Below, one piece after another: positions 1-7,963 of a stretch of 64,000 nucleotides of DNA. Made by a program: the position numbers and the translations under genes. The stretch is from Streptosporangium roseum DSM 43021 (GTDB taxonomy: Bacteria; Actinomycetota; Actinomycetes; Streptosporangiales; Streptosporangiaceae). A model generated the notes under the pieces. That model searched no databases. It was given only the letters and a program-made list of their open reading frames with translations, and had not been told where the DNA came from. The stretch spans positions 1 through 64,000 of the forward strand of contig NC_013595.1 of the NCBI RefSeq assembly GCF_000024865.1, in the 5' to 3' direction. Each line of letters opens with the position of its first letter. Position 1 is the stretch's first letter.

Positions 1-348
1 TAGGTTATCCACGAATCCACAGCCCCTTTATCCACCGCCGCCCCGCCGTCCACAGGATGTGCACTCAGCCTCCCCCGCACTGCCACTAGGCTGTGGACAA
101 CGTCTTGTACACAGCTGTGGACAGGGCTACTGTCGGCCCTCCCAGACCTTCTCTCCGCTGCCGGAACGCGTCAGGCGGCAAGTGCGGGGCTGTGCACACC
201 GTGTGGATTCAATGTGGATTCCAGGCAGCGCCCCCGCGGGGCCACGGGTAGGCCGGCATGTGGATAACCAGGGGAATCCGATGCGCCCGGCGATCATCGG
301 TGTGGATAAACAGATCGCGGTGAGCTCACGGGGGCCGCGTCGGAGGAG
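1..348. promoter_or_regulatory. DnaA-box cluster upstream of dnaA
   Basis: No gene is recognised here. The stretch is full of DnaA-box-like 9-mers. TTATCCACA occurs perfectly on the minus strand at 259-267 and 301-309, and TTGTCCACA perfectly on the minus strand at 92-100. One- or two-mismatch versions lie at 5-13, 13-21, 28-36, 105-113 and 116-124. In actinomycetes the region before dnaA serves for autoregulation and can be part of a bipartite origin. The window starts inside this region, so the preceding gene (normally rpmH) is not visible. Confidence 0.75.
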
Positions 349-360
349 GTGGACCGGGCA

Positions 361-2109
361 ATGGATGCAATGGACCTCGGCGCGGTCTGGGCGCGGGCGT
401 TGGAGAACTCCCTCAACGAGAGCGTCCCGTCCCAGCAGCGCGTCTGGCTCAGCATGACCCGGCCCTTCGGCCTCATGAACGACACGGTGGTGCTCGCGGC
501 CCCCAACGATTTCGCCAGGGATGTCCTGGAGGACAAGCTCCGTCCCCTGATCAGCCACGCGCTCTCCCAGGAGTTCGGCCGCCCGATGCGGGTCGCGGTC
601 ATGGTGGACCCCAGCGCCACGGGCTCCGACTCCGGCGTCGCCTCCCGCCCGGAGTCCTATCCACAGGCGCCGCCGACGAGTTATCCACAGAGTGGCGGGC
701 CGCAGCAAAGTTATGCACAGCCGGTGACCTCCCAGCACCACAGTGCTTCCGGGGCTCAGCATCCCTACCCGGCTGCCGGGACCGCGGCCCCGCCGTCCAC
801 CGAATATCCACAGCATCAGCCACAGGCCCAGCCGTTCTCCTATTCCTATCAACACAGGGATGAGCAGGCGCAGCCGTACCTCCCGGCGGAGCCCTCTCCC
901 GCCCCGCCGCCGGCGGAGCAGGGCGGCGGATACGGCCGGGGCGGATACACCCCGCGGCCCTCTCCTCCCTCGCGCTCGGAACCGGACACCTTCGAGCGTC
1001 CCGCGCAGAGCCCGGGCGCCGGCGGAGTGCACAACCGATGGGACAGCCGCGGCAGCCGCACCCAGGGGGAGCCCGCCCGGCTGAACCCGAAGTACACCTT
1101 CGAGACCTTCGTCATCGGCTCCAGCAACCGCTTCGCCCACGCGGCCGCCGTCGCGGTGGCCGAGGCGCCGGCCAAGGCCTACAACCCGCTGTTCATCTAC
1201 GGCGACTCGGGCCTGGGGAAAACCCACCTGCTGCACGCGATCGGCCACTACGCGCAGAGCCTCTACGACGGCGCGCGGGTGAGATACGTCAGCTCGGAGG
1301 AGTTCACCAACGACTTCATCAACTCCATCCGCGACCACAAGGCCGACGGCTTCCGCAGCCGCTACCGCGCGGTCGACATCCTGCTCGTGGACGACATCCA
1401 GTTCCTGGAGGGCAAGGAGCAGACGCAGGAGGAGTTCTTCCACACCTTCAACACCCTGCACAACGCCAACAAGCAGATCGTCATCTCCAGCGACCGGGCG
1501 CCCAAGCAGCTCGTCACCCTGGAGGACCGGCTCCGCAACCGCTTCGAGTGGGGCCTGATCACCGACGTCCAGCCGCCCGAGCTGGAGACCCGCATCGCGA
1601 TCCTGCGCAAGAAGGCGATCCAGGAGGGCCTGGCCGCCCCGCCCGAGGTGCTGGAGTACATCGCCAGCCGCATCTCCACCAACATCCGCGAGCTCGAAGG
1701 CGCCCTGATCAGGGTCACCGCGTTCGCCAGCCTCAACCGGCAGTCGGTCGACCTGCAGCTCACCGAGGTCGTGCTCAAAGACCTGATCACCGAGGACGCC
1801 GGCTCCGAGATAACGGTCGCCACGATCATGGCGTCCACCGCCGCCTACTTCGGCCTGTCGATCGACGACCTGTGCGGCGGGTCGCGCTCGCGCGTCCTGG
1901 TCACCGCCCGGCAGATCGCCATGTATCTGTGCAGGGAGCTCACCGACATGTCGCTGCCGAAGATCGGCCAGCAGTTCGGCGGACGCGACCACACCACGGT
2001 CATGCACGCCGACCGGAAGATCCGCTCGCTCATGGCGGAGCGTCGTTCGATCTACAACCAGGTCAACGAACTCACCACGAGGATCAAGCAGCAGTCGCGC
2101 AATGGATGA
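361..2109 (+). CDS. dnaA: chromosomal replication initiator DnaA
   Basis: DnaA binds DnaA boxes at oriC, melts the origin and helps load the replicative helicase. From the ATG at 361 the protein has an N-terminal domain I, a long Pro/Gln/Tyr-rich domain II linker (about residues 85-240), an AAA+ domain with Walker A GDSGLGKT near residue 281 and Walker B LLVDDIQF near 341, and the C-terminal signature GGRDHTTVMHA near 540 that reads DnaA boxes. A GTG at 349 is also in frame, but it overlaps the GGAGGAGG ribosome site at 342-349, so 361 (or ATG 370) is the likelier start. The linker is long, as is usual in actinomycetes, and its DNA contains DnaA-box-like sequences. It is followed by the origin and dnaN. 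Confidence 0.97.
   Translation: MDAMDLGAVWARALENSLNESVPSQQRVWLSMTRPFGLMNDTVVLAAPNDFARDVLEDKLRPLISHALSQEFGRPMRVAVMVDPSATGSDSGVASRPESYPQAPPTSYPQSGGPQQSYAQPVTSQHHSASGAQHPYPAAGTAAPPSTEYPQHQPQAQPFSYSYQHRDEQAQPYLPAEPSPAPPPAEQGGGYGRGGYTPRPSPPSRSEPDTFERPAQSPGAGGVHNRWDSRGSRTQGEPARLNPKYTFETFVIGSSNRFAHAAAVAVAEAPAKAYNPLFIYGDSGLGKTHLLHAIGHYAQSLYDGARVRYVSSEEFTNDFINSIRDHKADGFRSRYRAVDILLVDDIQFLEGKEQTQEEFFHTFNTLHNANKQIVISSDRAPKQLVTLEDRLRNRFEWGLITDVQPPELETRIAILRKKAIQEGLAAPPEVLEYIASRISTNIRELEGALIRVTAFASLNRQSVDLQLTEVVLKDLITEDAGSEITVATIMASTAAYFGLSIDDLCGGSRSRVLVTARQIAMYLCRELTDMSLPKIGQQFGGRDHTTVMHADRKIRSLMAERRSIYNQVNELTTRIKQQSRNG
657..812 (+). promoter_or_regulatory. DnaA boxes embedded in the dnaA linker codons
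   Basis: Inside the domain II coding region lie box-like 9-mers at 657-665 (CTATCCACA), 681-689 (perfect TTATCCACA), 711-719 (TTATGCACA) and 804-812 (ATATCCACA). They fall on Tyr-Pro-Gln or Tyr-Ala-Gln codons that use TAT, which is rare in this high-GC DNA. Whether DnaA binds them is inference. Confidence 0.5.
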
Positions 2110-2671
2110 GATTCCCTCCACCGTGATGCACAGGCTGTGGAAAACCTTGTGGATCAGTGGTACGGACGTGTCAGCCGGAGGCGATCGGCGCGTCCGACCA
2201 TGATCATCGCTGGTCCGGGGGGTTCCGGACGTCTCCGAAACCTGGGGACGAATCTGGGGAGAACCTGGGGAGAACTCGTGGACAACCTGTGGACGCCCTG
2301 TGAAGAGAGTTTTCCACAGGGACAAAACGACTCTCTACCCCGTGGAGAACCTGGGGAAACCTCGTGGATAACCGGTGGACGAAGACACCAAGATCTGGGG
2401 ACGGCCTGTGTGTACAGCTCGGTTCTCCCCAGGCCCTTGAGTTCTCCACATCGTCCACCCACAGGCCCAGTGGATGGAAAAACTATACTTGACCTGCGAA
2501 AACAACGGTCTTCCACAGTTTCCACAGCCCCTAATGCGATGACCCCTTGTATCTCTAACTAGAAAACCCAAGACCCATAGAGGGGTTCCGGGGAGCGCAT
2601 GTGCGGGACAGTGCACACTCGAACCCAAGGCACCGAGCGAAGAGCGCTCAACACACAGGAGGCAGATCCAC
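2110..2671. other. oriC-like region between dnaA and dnaN
   Basis: This 560-bp gene-free stretch has many DnaA-box-like sequences in both orientations: 2136-2144, 2148-2156, 2277-2285 (one mismatch to TTGTCCACA on the minus strand), 2288-2296, 2310-2318, 2363-2371 (one mismatch to TTATCCACA), 2442-2450, 2510-2518 and 2519-2527. It is locally richer in A and T around 2480-2580 than its surroundings. Position between dnaA and dnaN and box density are the hallmarks of an actinobacterial oriC. The dnaN ribosome site AGGAGG is at 2657-2662. The unwinding element cannot be fixed by eye. Confidence 0.85.
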
Positions 2672-3811
2672 GTGATGTTCCGGATCGAGCGAGACGTGCT
2701 CGCTGAGGCGGTCGCATGGACGGCACGCAGTCTTCCGGCGCGTCCCTCCGTGCCGGTGCTGGCCGGCATGCGCCTCGAGGTCACGGAGAAGGGGCAACTC
2801 AAGCTCTCCGGCTTCGACTACGAGGTCTCCGCCGAGGTGACCCTCGAACCGCAGAGCGGCGAGGCGGGCGTGGTGCTCGTCTCGGGCCGGCTCCTCGCCG
2901 AGATCACCAGGGCGCTCCCCGCACAGCCGGTGGACTTCGTCGTGGAGGGCGCGAAGGCGGTCGTCACCTGTGGCAGCGCCCGGTTCACACTTCTCACCAT
3001 GCCTGTGGAGGACTACCCCTCCCTGCCGACGATGCCCCCGGCCGCCGGGCGGGTGGGCAGCGACGTGTTCGCCTCGGCCGTCGGTCAGGTCGCCGTGGCC
3101 GCGGGCAAGGACGACACCCTGCCGATGCTGACCGGCGTGCGCATGGAGATCGAGGGCGACACCGTCACCCTCGCCGCCACCGACCGCTACCGCCTCGCCG
3201 TACGGGAGCTGAAGTGGCAGCCGGGCCAGCCCGACTTCTCGGCGATCGCCATGATCCCCGGCAAGACCCTGGCCGACGCGGCCAAGGCCCTGGGGAGCAC
3301 CGGCGCCGAGGTCGAGGTCGCGATGAGCTCCGTCGGCGGCACCGGAGAGGGCATGATCGGCTTCTCCAGCGCCGGCCGCCGCACCACCACCCGCCTGCTC
3401 GACCCCGAGTTCCCCAAGTACCGCTCGCTGCTGCCGACCGAGTTCTCCGCCCGGGCGGATCTGTCCACAAGCGCGTTCGTCGAGGCCGTCAAGCGCGTGG
3501 CCCTGGTCGCCGAGCGCAACACCCCGGTCCGGCTGGCCTTCCGCGGCGACGAGGTCGTCCTGGAGGCGGGCAGCGGGGACGAGGCCCAGGCGGTCGAGGT
3601 GCTCCCGGTCGACTTCGAGGGCGACGACATCAACATCGCCTTCAACCACCAGTTCCTGCTCGAGGGGCTCGGCGCGATCGACTCCGACGTGGCCCGCCTG
3701 CAGATGACCACCTCCACCAAGCCCGCGATCCTCACCGGCGGCAAGCACGTGGACGACGGGGGCGTCCCCGACTACCGCTACCTGATCATGCCCATCCGCC
3801 TGTCGAGCTGA
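2672..3811 (+). CDS. dnaN: DNA polymerase III beta sliding clamp
   Basis: This is the ring-shaped processivity clamp that tethers polymerase III and other DNA-metabolism proteins to DNA. The 379-residue product has the usual actinobacterial N-terminus (RIERDVLAEAVAWTARSLP) and ends in MPIRLSS, matching the family end MPxR. The length fits the three-domain clamp fold. Two starts are adjacent, GTG 2672 and ATG 2675. AGGAGG at 2657-2662 lies 9 nt before the GTG, which is why I use it. It is followed by a GC hairpin and then the BKACE-type gene. Confidence 0.97.
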   Translation: MMFRIERDVLAEAVAWTARSLPARPSVPVLAGMRLEVTEKGQLKLSGFDYEVSAEVTLEPQSGEAGVVLVSGRLLAEITRALPAQPVDFVVEGAKAVVTCGSARFTLLTMPVEDYPSLPTMPPAAGRVGSDVFASAVGQVAVAAGKDDTLPMLTGVRMEIEGDTVTLAATDRYRLAVRELKWQPGQPDFSAIAMIPGKTLADAAKALGSTGAEVEVAMSSVGGTGEGMIGFSSAGRRTTTRLLDPEFPKYRSLLPTEFSARADLSTSAFVEAVKRVALVAERNTPVRLAFRGDEVVLEAGSGDEAQAVEVLPVDFEGDDINIAFNHQFLLEGLGAIDSDVARLQMTTSTKPAILTGGKHVDDGGVPDYRYLIMPIRLSS

Positions 3812-3826
3812 CACCCTTGTCCCGGA

Positions 3827-3849
3827 GCGGCCGGGAGGACCCCGGCCGC
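3827..3849 (+). terminator. GC hairpin after dnaN
   Basis: GCGGCCGGG at 3827-3835 pairs perfectly with CCCGGCCGC at 3841-3849 across a 5-nt loop, 16 nt after the dnaN stop. There is no T-run, as is common for high-GC actinomycete terminators, so termination is likely but not certain. Confidence 0.5.
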
Positions 3850-3883
3850 GGGCGCGAGGCGTCACCGGGAGAGGCGGACGGGC

Positions 3884-4615
3884 ATGACCATGATCAAGGC
3901 GTGTCTCAACGGGAGCAGGAAGGCCGGGGAGCACCCGGCCCTTCCCCTGACACCCCTGGAGCTCGCTGAGGCGGCCCGTGAGGCCCGTGAGGCGGGTGCG
4001 GCGGCCGTGCACATGCATCCGCGCGACGAGGCGGGCAGCGAGTCACTCAGCGCCGTCCACATCGGTGCGGCCGTCCGCGCGGTACGGCGGGCCTGCCCCG
4101 GCCTCCCCGTCGGGGTGAGCACGGGGCTGTGGATATCGGGCGGGGACGTGGAGGCGAGGCGCGAGGCCGTGCGCGGCTGGGCCGCGCTCCCCGCGCGTGA
4201 CCGGCCGGACTTCGCGTCGGTGAACCTCTCCGAACCCGGCTTCTCCGACCTGTGGCATGATCTCCGACGGCTCGGCGTGGGGGTCGAGGCCGGAGTCTGG
4301 TCCGTGGACGACGCCGACGCGCTCGCCTCGACGGGGCTGGAGTGCGTGCGGGTTCTCGTCGAGATCATCGGAGGCTCCGCCGACACCGCCGTGTCGCGCG
4401 CGCACGCCGTGCTCGGCCGTCTGGACGAGCTCTCCGTCCCCGGCCCCAGGCTCCTCCACGGGGAGGAAGGACCGGCTTGGATACTTGTGGACGAGGCAGG
4501 GCAGTTGGGCCTGGCCGCGCGCATCGGTCTGGAGGACGTCCTCCACAGCCCTGTGGGTGATCCTGTTGACGGAAACGCCGATCTGGTACGGCTTGCGCTG
4601 GCACGCCGGGTGTAG
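3884..4615 (+). CDS. BKACE-family (DUF849) beta-keto acid cleavage enzyme-like protein
   Basis: BKACE enzymes cleave beta-keto acids using acetyl-CoA and a bound zinc ion. This 243-residue protein starts IKACLNGSRK and has the zinc-ligand motif HMHPRD near residues 43-48, both typical of the family. It later shows SVNLSEPGF and a C-terminal region like family members. It is shorter than the usual 270-300 residues, and the substrate cannot be read from the sequence. The preferred ATG is 3884 with a purine-rich GGGAGAGG upstream. A second in-frame ATG lies at 3890. The gene sits between dnaN and gnd, where a number of actinomycetes keep a metabolic gene, and no regulation is evident. Confidence 0.75.
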   Translation: MTMIKACLNGSRKAGEHPALPLTPLELAEAAREAREAGAAAVHMHPRDEAGSESLSAVHIGAAVRAVRRACPGLPVGVSTGLWISGGDVEARREAVRGWAALPARDRPDFASVNLSEPGFSDLWHDLRRLGVGVEAGVWSVDDADALASTGLECVRVLVEIIGGSADTAVSRAHAVLGRLDELSVPGPRLLHGEEGPAWILVDEAGQLGLAARIGLEDVLHSPVGDPVDGNADLVRLALARRV

Positions 4616-4647
4616 GTGGATGATGGAACCCTGAAGGGGGTGCTCGT

Positions 4648-5589
4648 ATGCAGATCGGCATGGTCGGACTGGGCAAGATGGGCGGCAACATGGCCGAGCG
4701 GCTGCGCCGCGGAGGTCACGACGTCGTCGGCTACGACCGCGATCCGGCGGTCAGTGACGTCTCAAGCCTGAAGGACCTGGTGGACCGGCTCCAGGAGCCG
4801 CGCGCGGTGTGGGTCATGGTGCCCGCGGGAGCGCCGACCCAGGCGACGGTCGAGGAGCTCGGCAACCTGCTGTCGGCCGGCGACATCGTGATCGACGGCG
4901 GCAACTCGCACTATCTGGACGACCAGAAGCACGCCGCCGAGCTGGGGGCCAAGAAGATCGGCTTTGTCGACTGCGGCGTCAGCGGCGGGATCTGGGGCCT
5001 GGAGAACGGCTACGCGCTGATGGTCGGCGGCTCCAAGCCCGACATCGAGCGGCTGATGCCGATCTTCGAGACCCTCAGGCCCGAGGAGGGCGGCTTCGTC
5101 CACGCGGGCGACGTCGGCGCCGGCCACTTCGCCAAGATGGTCCACAACGGCATCGAGTACGGCATGATGCAGGCCTTCGCCGAGGGCTGGGAGCTGCTTG
5201 AGGCCTCCGACGTCGTGACCGACGTGCCCGGCGCCTTCAAGAGCTGGCGGCACGGCACGGTCATCCGTTCGTGGCTGCTGGACCTGATGGTCCGCGCGCT
5301 CGACGAGGACCCGGCCCTGGCCGAGCTGAAGGGCTACGCGCAGGACTCCGGCGAGGGCCGGTGGACGGTGCAGGCGGCCGTGGACCACGCGGTGCCGCTG
5401 CCGGTCATCACCGCCGCGCTGTACGCCAGGTTCGCCTCCCGGCAGGAGGACTCCCCGGCCATGAAGGTCGTCGCGGCCCTGCGCAACCAGTTCGGCGGGC
5501 ACGCCGTCACCGCCAAGGAGGGCGAGTTCGCCAAGGGCGCCGACGCCCCCGGCGCCGACGTCGTGCCGCCGGTGGAGGTCGACAAGTAG
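4648..5589 (+). CDS. gnd: 6-phosphogluconate dehydrogenase, short NAD-type
   Basis: This enzyme oxidatively decarboxylates 6-phosphogluconate to ribulose 5-phosphate in the pentose phosphate pathway. The N-terminal Rossmann motif GLGKMGGNM (residues 7-15) binds the dinucleotide. Further family motifs are GGNSHYLDD, VSGGIWGLENG (near 111-121) and the catalytic-lysine region KMVHNGIEYG. At 313 residues it matches the short, usually NAD-dependent class and lacks the C-terminal tail of the roughly 470-residue NADP enzymes. ATG 4648 follows a GGGGGTG purine stretch. The dnaN-gnd-recF order is standard in actinomycetes. Confidence 0.93.
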   Translation: MQIGMVGLGKMGGNMAERLRRGGHDVVGYDRDPAVSDVSSLKDLVDRLQEPRAVWVMVPAGAPTQATVEELGNLLSAGDIVIDGGNSHYLDDQKHAAELGAKKIGFVDCGVSGGIWGLENGYALMVGGSKPDIERLMPIFETLRPEEGGFVHAGDVGAGHFAKMVHNGIEYGMMQAFAEGWELLEASDVVTDVPGAFKSWRHGTVIRSWLLDLMVRALDEDPALAELKGYAQDSGEGRWTVQAAVDHAVPLPVITAALYARFASRQEDSPAMKVVAALRNQFGGHAVTAKEGEFAKGADAPGADVVPPVEVDK

Positions 5590-5884
5590 GCGACGGCACC
5601 ACCGTCTCCCCGTACGGCCCGCACCCCTCCCACGAGCGCGGGCCGTACGCCGCGCGCAGGCCGGTTCCGGCCCGCCGGCCAGGGGCCCCTCCCGCGGGGC
5701 GCGAGCCGTACGGTGACGAACACCTCGGAGTCGGGATCGGCGTGCTCCCGCGGGCGCGAGCCGTACGGTCGCCCGCTCCCGCAGCAGGGCACGGGCCCGC
5801 ACGGGGCCGGGCTCGTCCACAGGCGCGGGCCGGGCGGACGCGGCGAGGCCCCGGATGCGGGCGTGGCCGACTAATCTTCCTGGG

Positions 5885-7057
5885 GTGCATGTCGCCAACC
5901 TCTCCCTGACCGACTTCCGGTCCTACGACACCGTCGACCTCGGCCTGGAGCCCGGTGTCACGGCCTTCGTGGGCCCCAACGGGCAGGGCAAGACCAACCT
6001 GGTCGAGGCGCTGGGTTACGTGGCGACGCAGTCGAGCCACCGGGTCGCCACCGACGGGCCGCTGGTGCGGCAGGGGGCGGCGCGGGCGATCGTCCGGTCC
6101 GTGGTCGTGCGGGAGGACCGGCGGGCGCTGATCGAGCTGGAGATCAACCCGGGCAAGGCCAACCGGGCCAGGCTGAACCGCTCGCCGGTCTCCCGCCCGC
6201 GCGACGTCATCGGGCTGCTGCGCACGGTCCTGTTCGCCCCCGAGGACCTGTCCATGGTCAAGGGCGACCCTTCGGAGCGGCGCCGCTACCTCGACGACCT
6301 GCTGGTCGCCAGGACGCCCCGTTTCGCCGGGGTCCGCGCCGACTACGACCGGGTGCTCAAGCAGCGCGGCGCGCTGCTGCGCACGGCGGCCCAGGCGCGG
6401 CGGGGCGGCCGGAGCGGGCGGCGGGCCGACAACGACGCGGCGTTCGCCGCGGCCGGCGCGGGAGACCCACTGAGCACCCTGGAGGTCTGGGACGCCCATC
6501 TGGCCAGGCACGGCGCCGAGCTGCTGGCGGCCCGCCTGGAGCTCGTCGAGGCGCTGCGGCCGCTGGTCGCCGCCTCCTACGCCGCCCTGGCGCCCAACTC
6601 CGCTCCCGCCGCGCTGGAATACCGCGGCACGCTGTCCACCGAGGAGGGGAGCGACCGCGCGACCCTGGAGGAGCGGCTCCGCGCCGGCCTGCTGGAGGTC
6701 CGCACCTCCGAGATCGAACGCGGGGTCACCCTCGTCGGCCCGCACCGCGACGACCTGTTCCTCGGCCTGGGAGAGCTGCCCGCCCGCGGCTACGCCAGCC
6801 ACGGCGAGTCGTGGTCGTTCGCGCTGGCGCTCCGGCTGGCCGCCTACGACCTGCTCAGGGCCGACGGCGGGGATCCGGTGCTGATCCTCGACGACGTCTT
6901 CGCCGAGCTGGACAACCAGCGCCGCGGCCGGCTGGCCGGGATCGTCGCCCCGGCCGAGCAGGTGCTGATCACCGCCGCGGTCGCCGCCGACGTCCCCGCG
7001 GAGCTGGTCGGGGCCCGGTTCGACGTCACCGAGGGGAGCGTGCACCGTGTCCGATGA
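5885..7057 (+). CDS. recF: DNA replication and repair protein RecF
   Basis: RecF is an SMC-like ABC ATPase that helps load RecA at gapped DNA. From GTG 5885 the product begins HVANLSLTDFRSYD, the typical RecF start. Walker A GPNGQGKT lies near residues 30-37 and the C-terminal part has the ABC signature region and Walker B LILDDVFAELD. I chose GTG 5885 over an upstream in-frame ATG at 5855 because homologues start there. The gap to gnd (5590-5884) holds only repeated CCGTACGG-type words. The stop overlaps the next gene by 11 nt, so the two are translationally coupled. Confidence 0.95.
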   Translation: MHVANLSLTDFRSYDTVDLGLEPGVTAFVGPNGQGKTNLVEALGYVATQSSHRVATDGPLVRQGAARAIVRSVVVREDRRALIELEINPGKANRARLNRSPVSRPRDVIGLLRTVLFAPEDLSMVKGDPSERRRYLDDLLVARTPRFAGVRADYDRVLKQRGALLRTAAQARRGGRSGRRADNDAAFAAAGAGDPLSTLEVWDAHLARHGAELLAARLELVEALRPLVAASYAALAPNSAPAALEYRGTLSTEEGSDRATLEERLRAGLLEVRTSEIERGVTLVGPHRDDLFLGLGELPARGYASHGESWSFALALRLAAYDLLRADGGDPVLILDDVFAELDNQRRGRLAGIVAPAEQVLITAAVAADVPAELVGARFDVTEGSVHRVR

Positions 7058-7667
7058 GAGGCCGCCGGATTCCGGCCCGGCGCCCTCCGGGGACGCCCGT
7101 CCCGCGTCGGGCGGGCCGGAATCCATCGGGGCCGCCCGCCCCGCGGCGGGCGGCACGCCGCCGGAGCCCGGATCGGCGAAGAGCGCGGCGGCCAAGGGCG
7201 CCGCGCTGGCGAGGGAGAAGCTGGCCCAGGCCAAGGCCGACGCCGCCAAGAGGGGGCAGCTTCCCCGCCGGGAGCCCCGGCGCAGGGCGGCCGGGCCGCG
7301 CAGGGATTTCGGCGACCCCCAGCTTTTCGGTCGGGCCATCACCGACCTGCTGGCCGACCGCGGCTGGGAACAGCCCGTGGCCGTGGGCGGGGTTTTCGGC
7401 CGCTGGCACGAGATCGTCGGTCCCGATCTGGCCGCGCACACCAAGCCGGAGACCTTCGCCGACGGCGAGGTCCTGGTGGTCGCCGACTCCACCGCCTGGG
7501 CGACCCAGGTGCGGCTGCTGGCAAGAACCCTGGTCAGACGCCTGAACGAGGAGCTCGGGGACGGAACGGTGCAGCGGGTGAAGGTGCGCGGCCCGCAGAA
7601 CGGCCCGCGTCCCAGTGGCGGTCTGCGGGTCACCGGGAGCCGCGGCCCGGGTGACACCTACGGCTGA
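7047..7667 (+). CDS. DciA/DUF721 family protein
   Basis: DUF721 proteins of the DciA type act as loaders of the replicative helicase DnaB in bacteria that lack DnaC. This 206-residue protein has a low-complexity Pro/Gly/Ala-rich N-terminal half, a basic Lys/Ala helix, and the DUF721 domain in about residues 80-185 (FGRAITDLLADRGW, then GRWHEIVGPDLAAH, then LVVADSTAWATQVRLL). The GTG start at 7047 overlaps the recF end. Its place between recF and gyrB is the conserved actinobacterial arrangement (Rv0004 in M. tuberculosis). Only family-level function is supported. Confidence 0.88.
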   Translation: MSDERPPDSGPAPSGDARPASGGPESIGAARPAAGGTPPEPGSAKSAAAKGAALAREKLAQAKADAAKRGQLPRREPRRRAAGPRRDFGDPQLFGRAITDLLADRGWEQPVAVGGVFGRWHEIVGPDLAAHTKPETFADGEVLVVADSTAWATQVRLLARTLVRRLNEELGDGTVQRVKVRGPQNGPRPSGGLRVTGSRGPGDTYG

Positions 7668-7963
7668 TCGACTGGCCAGAAACGGATCAGCGGCCCTTCT
7701 GGCGCGACGACCCCCCTCCGTGTAGGGGGATGCTTAAGTGGAGGGTCGACGCGCGACAGAGCGTTCTAGAGCCCGTCAATGCCACATCATGCGCTCTGAG
7801 CCGCTAGAATGAAACTGAATTCCGGACACGTCCGTTTGCGTGTCACCCCCGGCACGTAAGCCGACTCCCCTGGGTGAGCGCATCGGGGCATTCACGACGG
7901 TGACGGGCACGGCGGGGCTGAAGTTCGCTCCCGCTGCATGTCCGCGGCAGGAGGATTCCGCAC
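7668..7963 (+). promoter_or_regulatory. gyrB leader and probable promoter
   Basis: This is a 296-bp gap with no gene. A -10-like TAGAAT lies at 7805-7810 without a good -35 partner 16-18 bp upstream. The gyrB ribosome site AGGAGG is at 7949-7954, 9 nt before a TTG codon, and it decides the gyrB start. Supercoiling control of gyrase genes is known in other bacteria but cannot be read here. Confidence 0.45.

Noticed and set aside
349..360. GTG 349 as the dnaA start
   Set aside because: It overlaps the GGAGGAGG ribosome-binding sequence, so ATG 361 is preferred.
5590..5884. Repeated CCGTACGG words between gnd and recF as operators
   Set aside because: The word is scattered through the whole window and is not arranged with fixed spacing here.
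5507..7657. A 716-codon minus-strand frame opposite recF and the DciA gene
   Set aside because: It is antisense to two recognised genes and has no family features.
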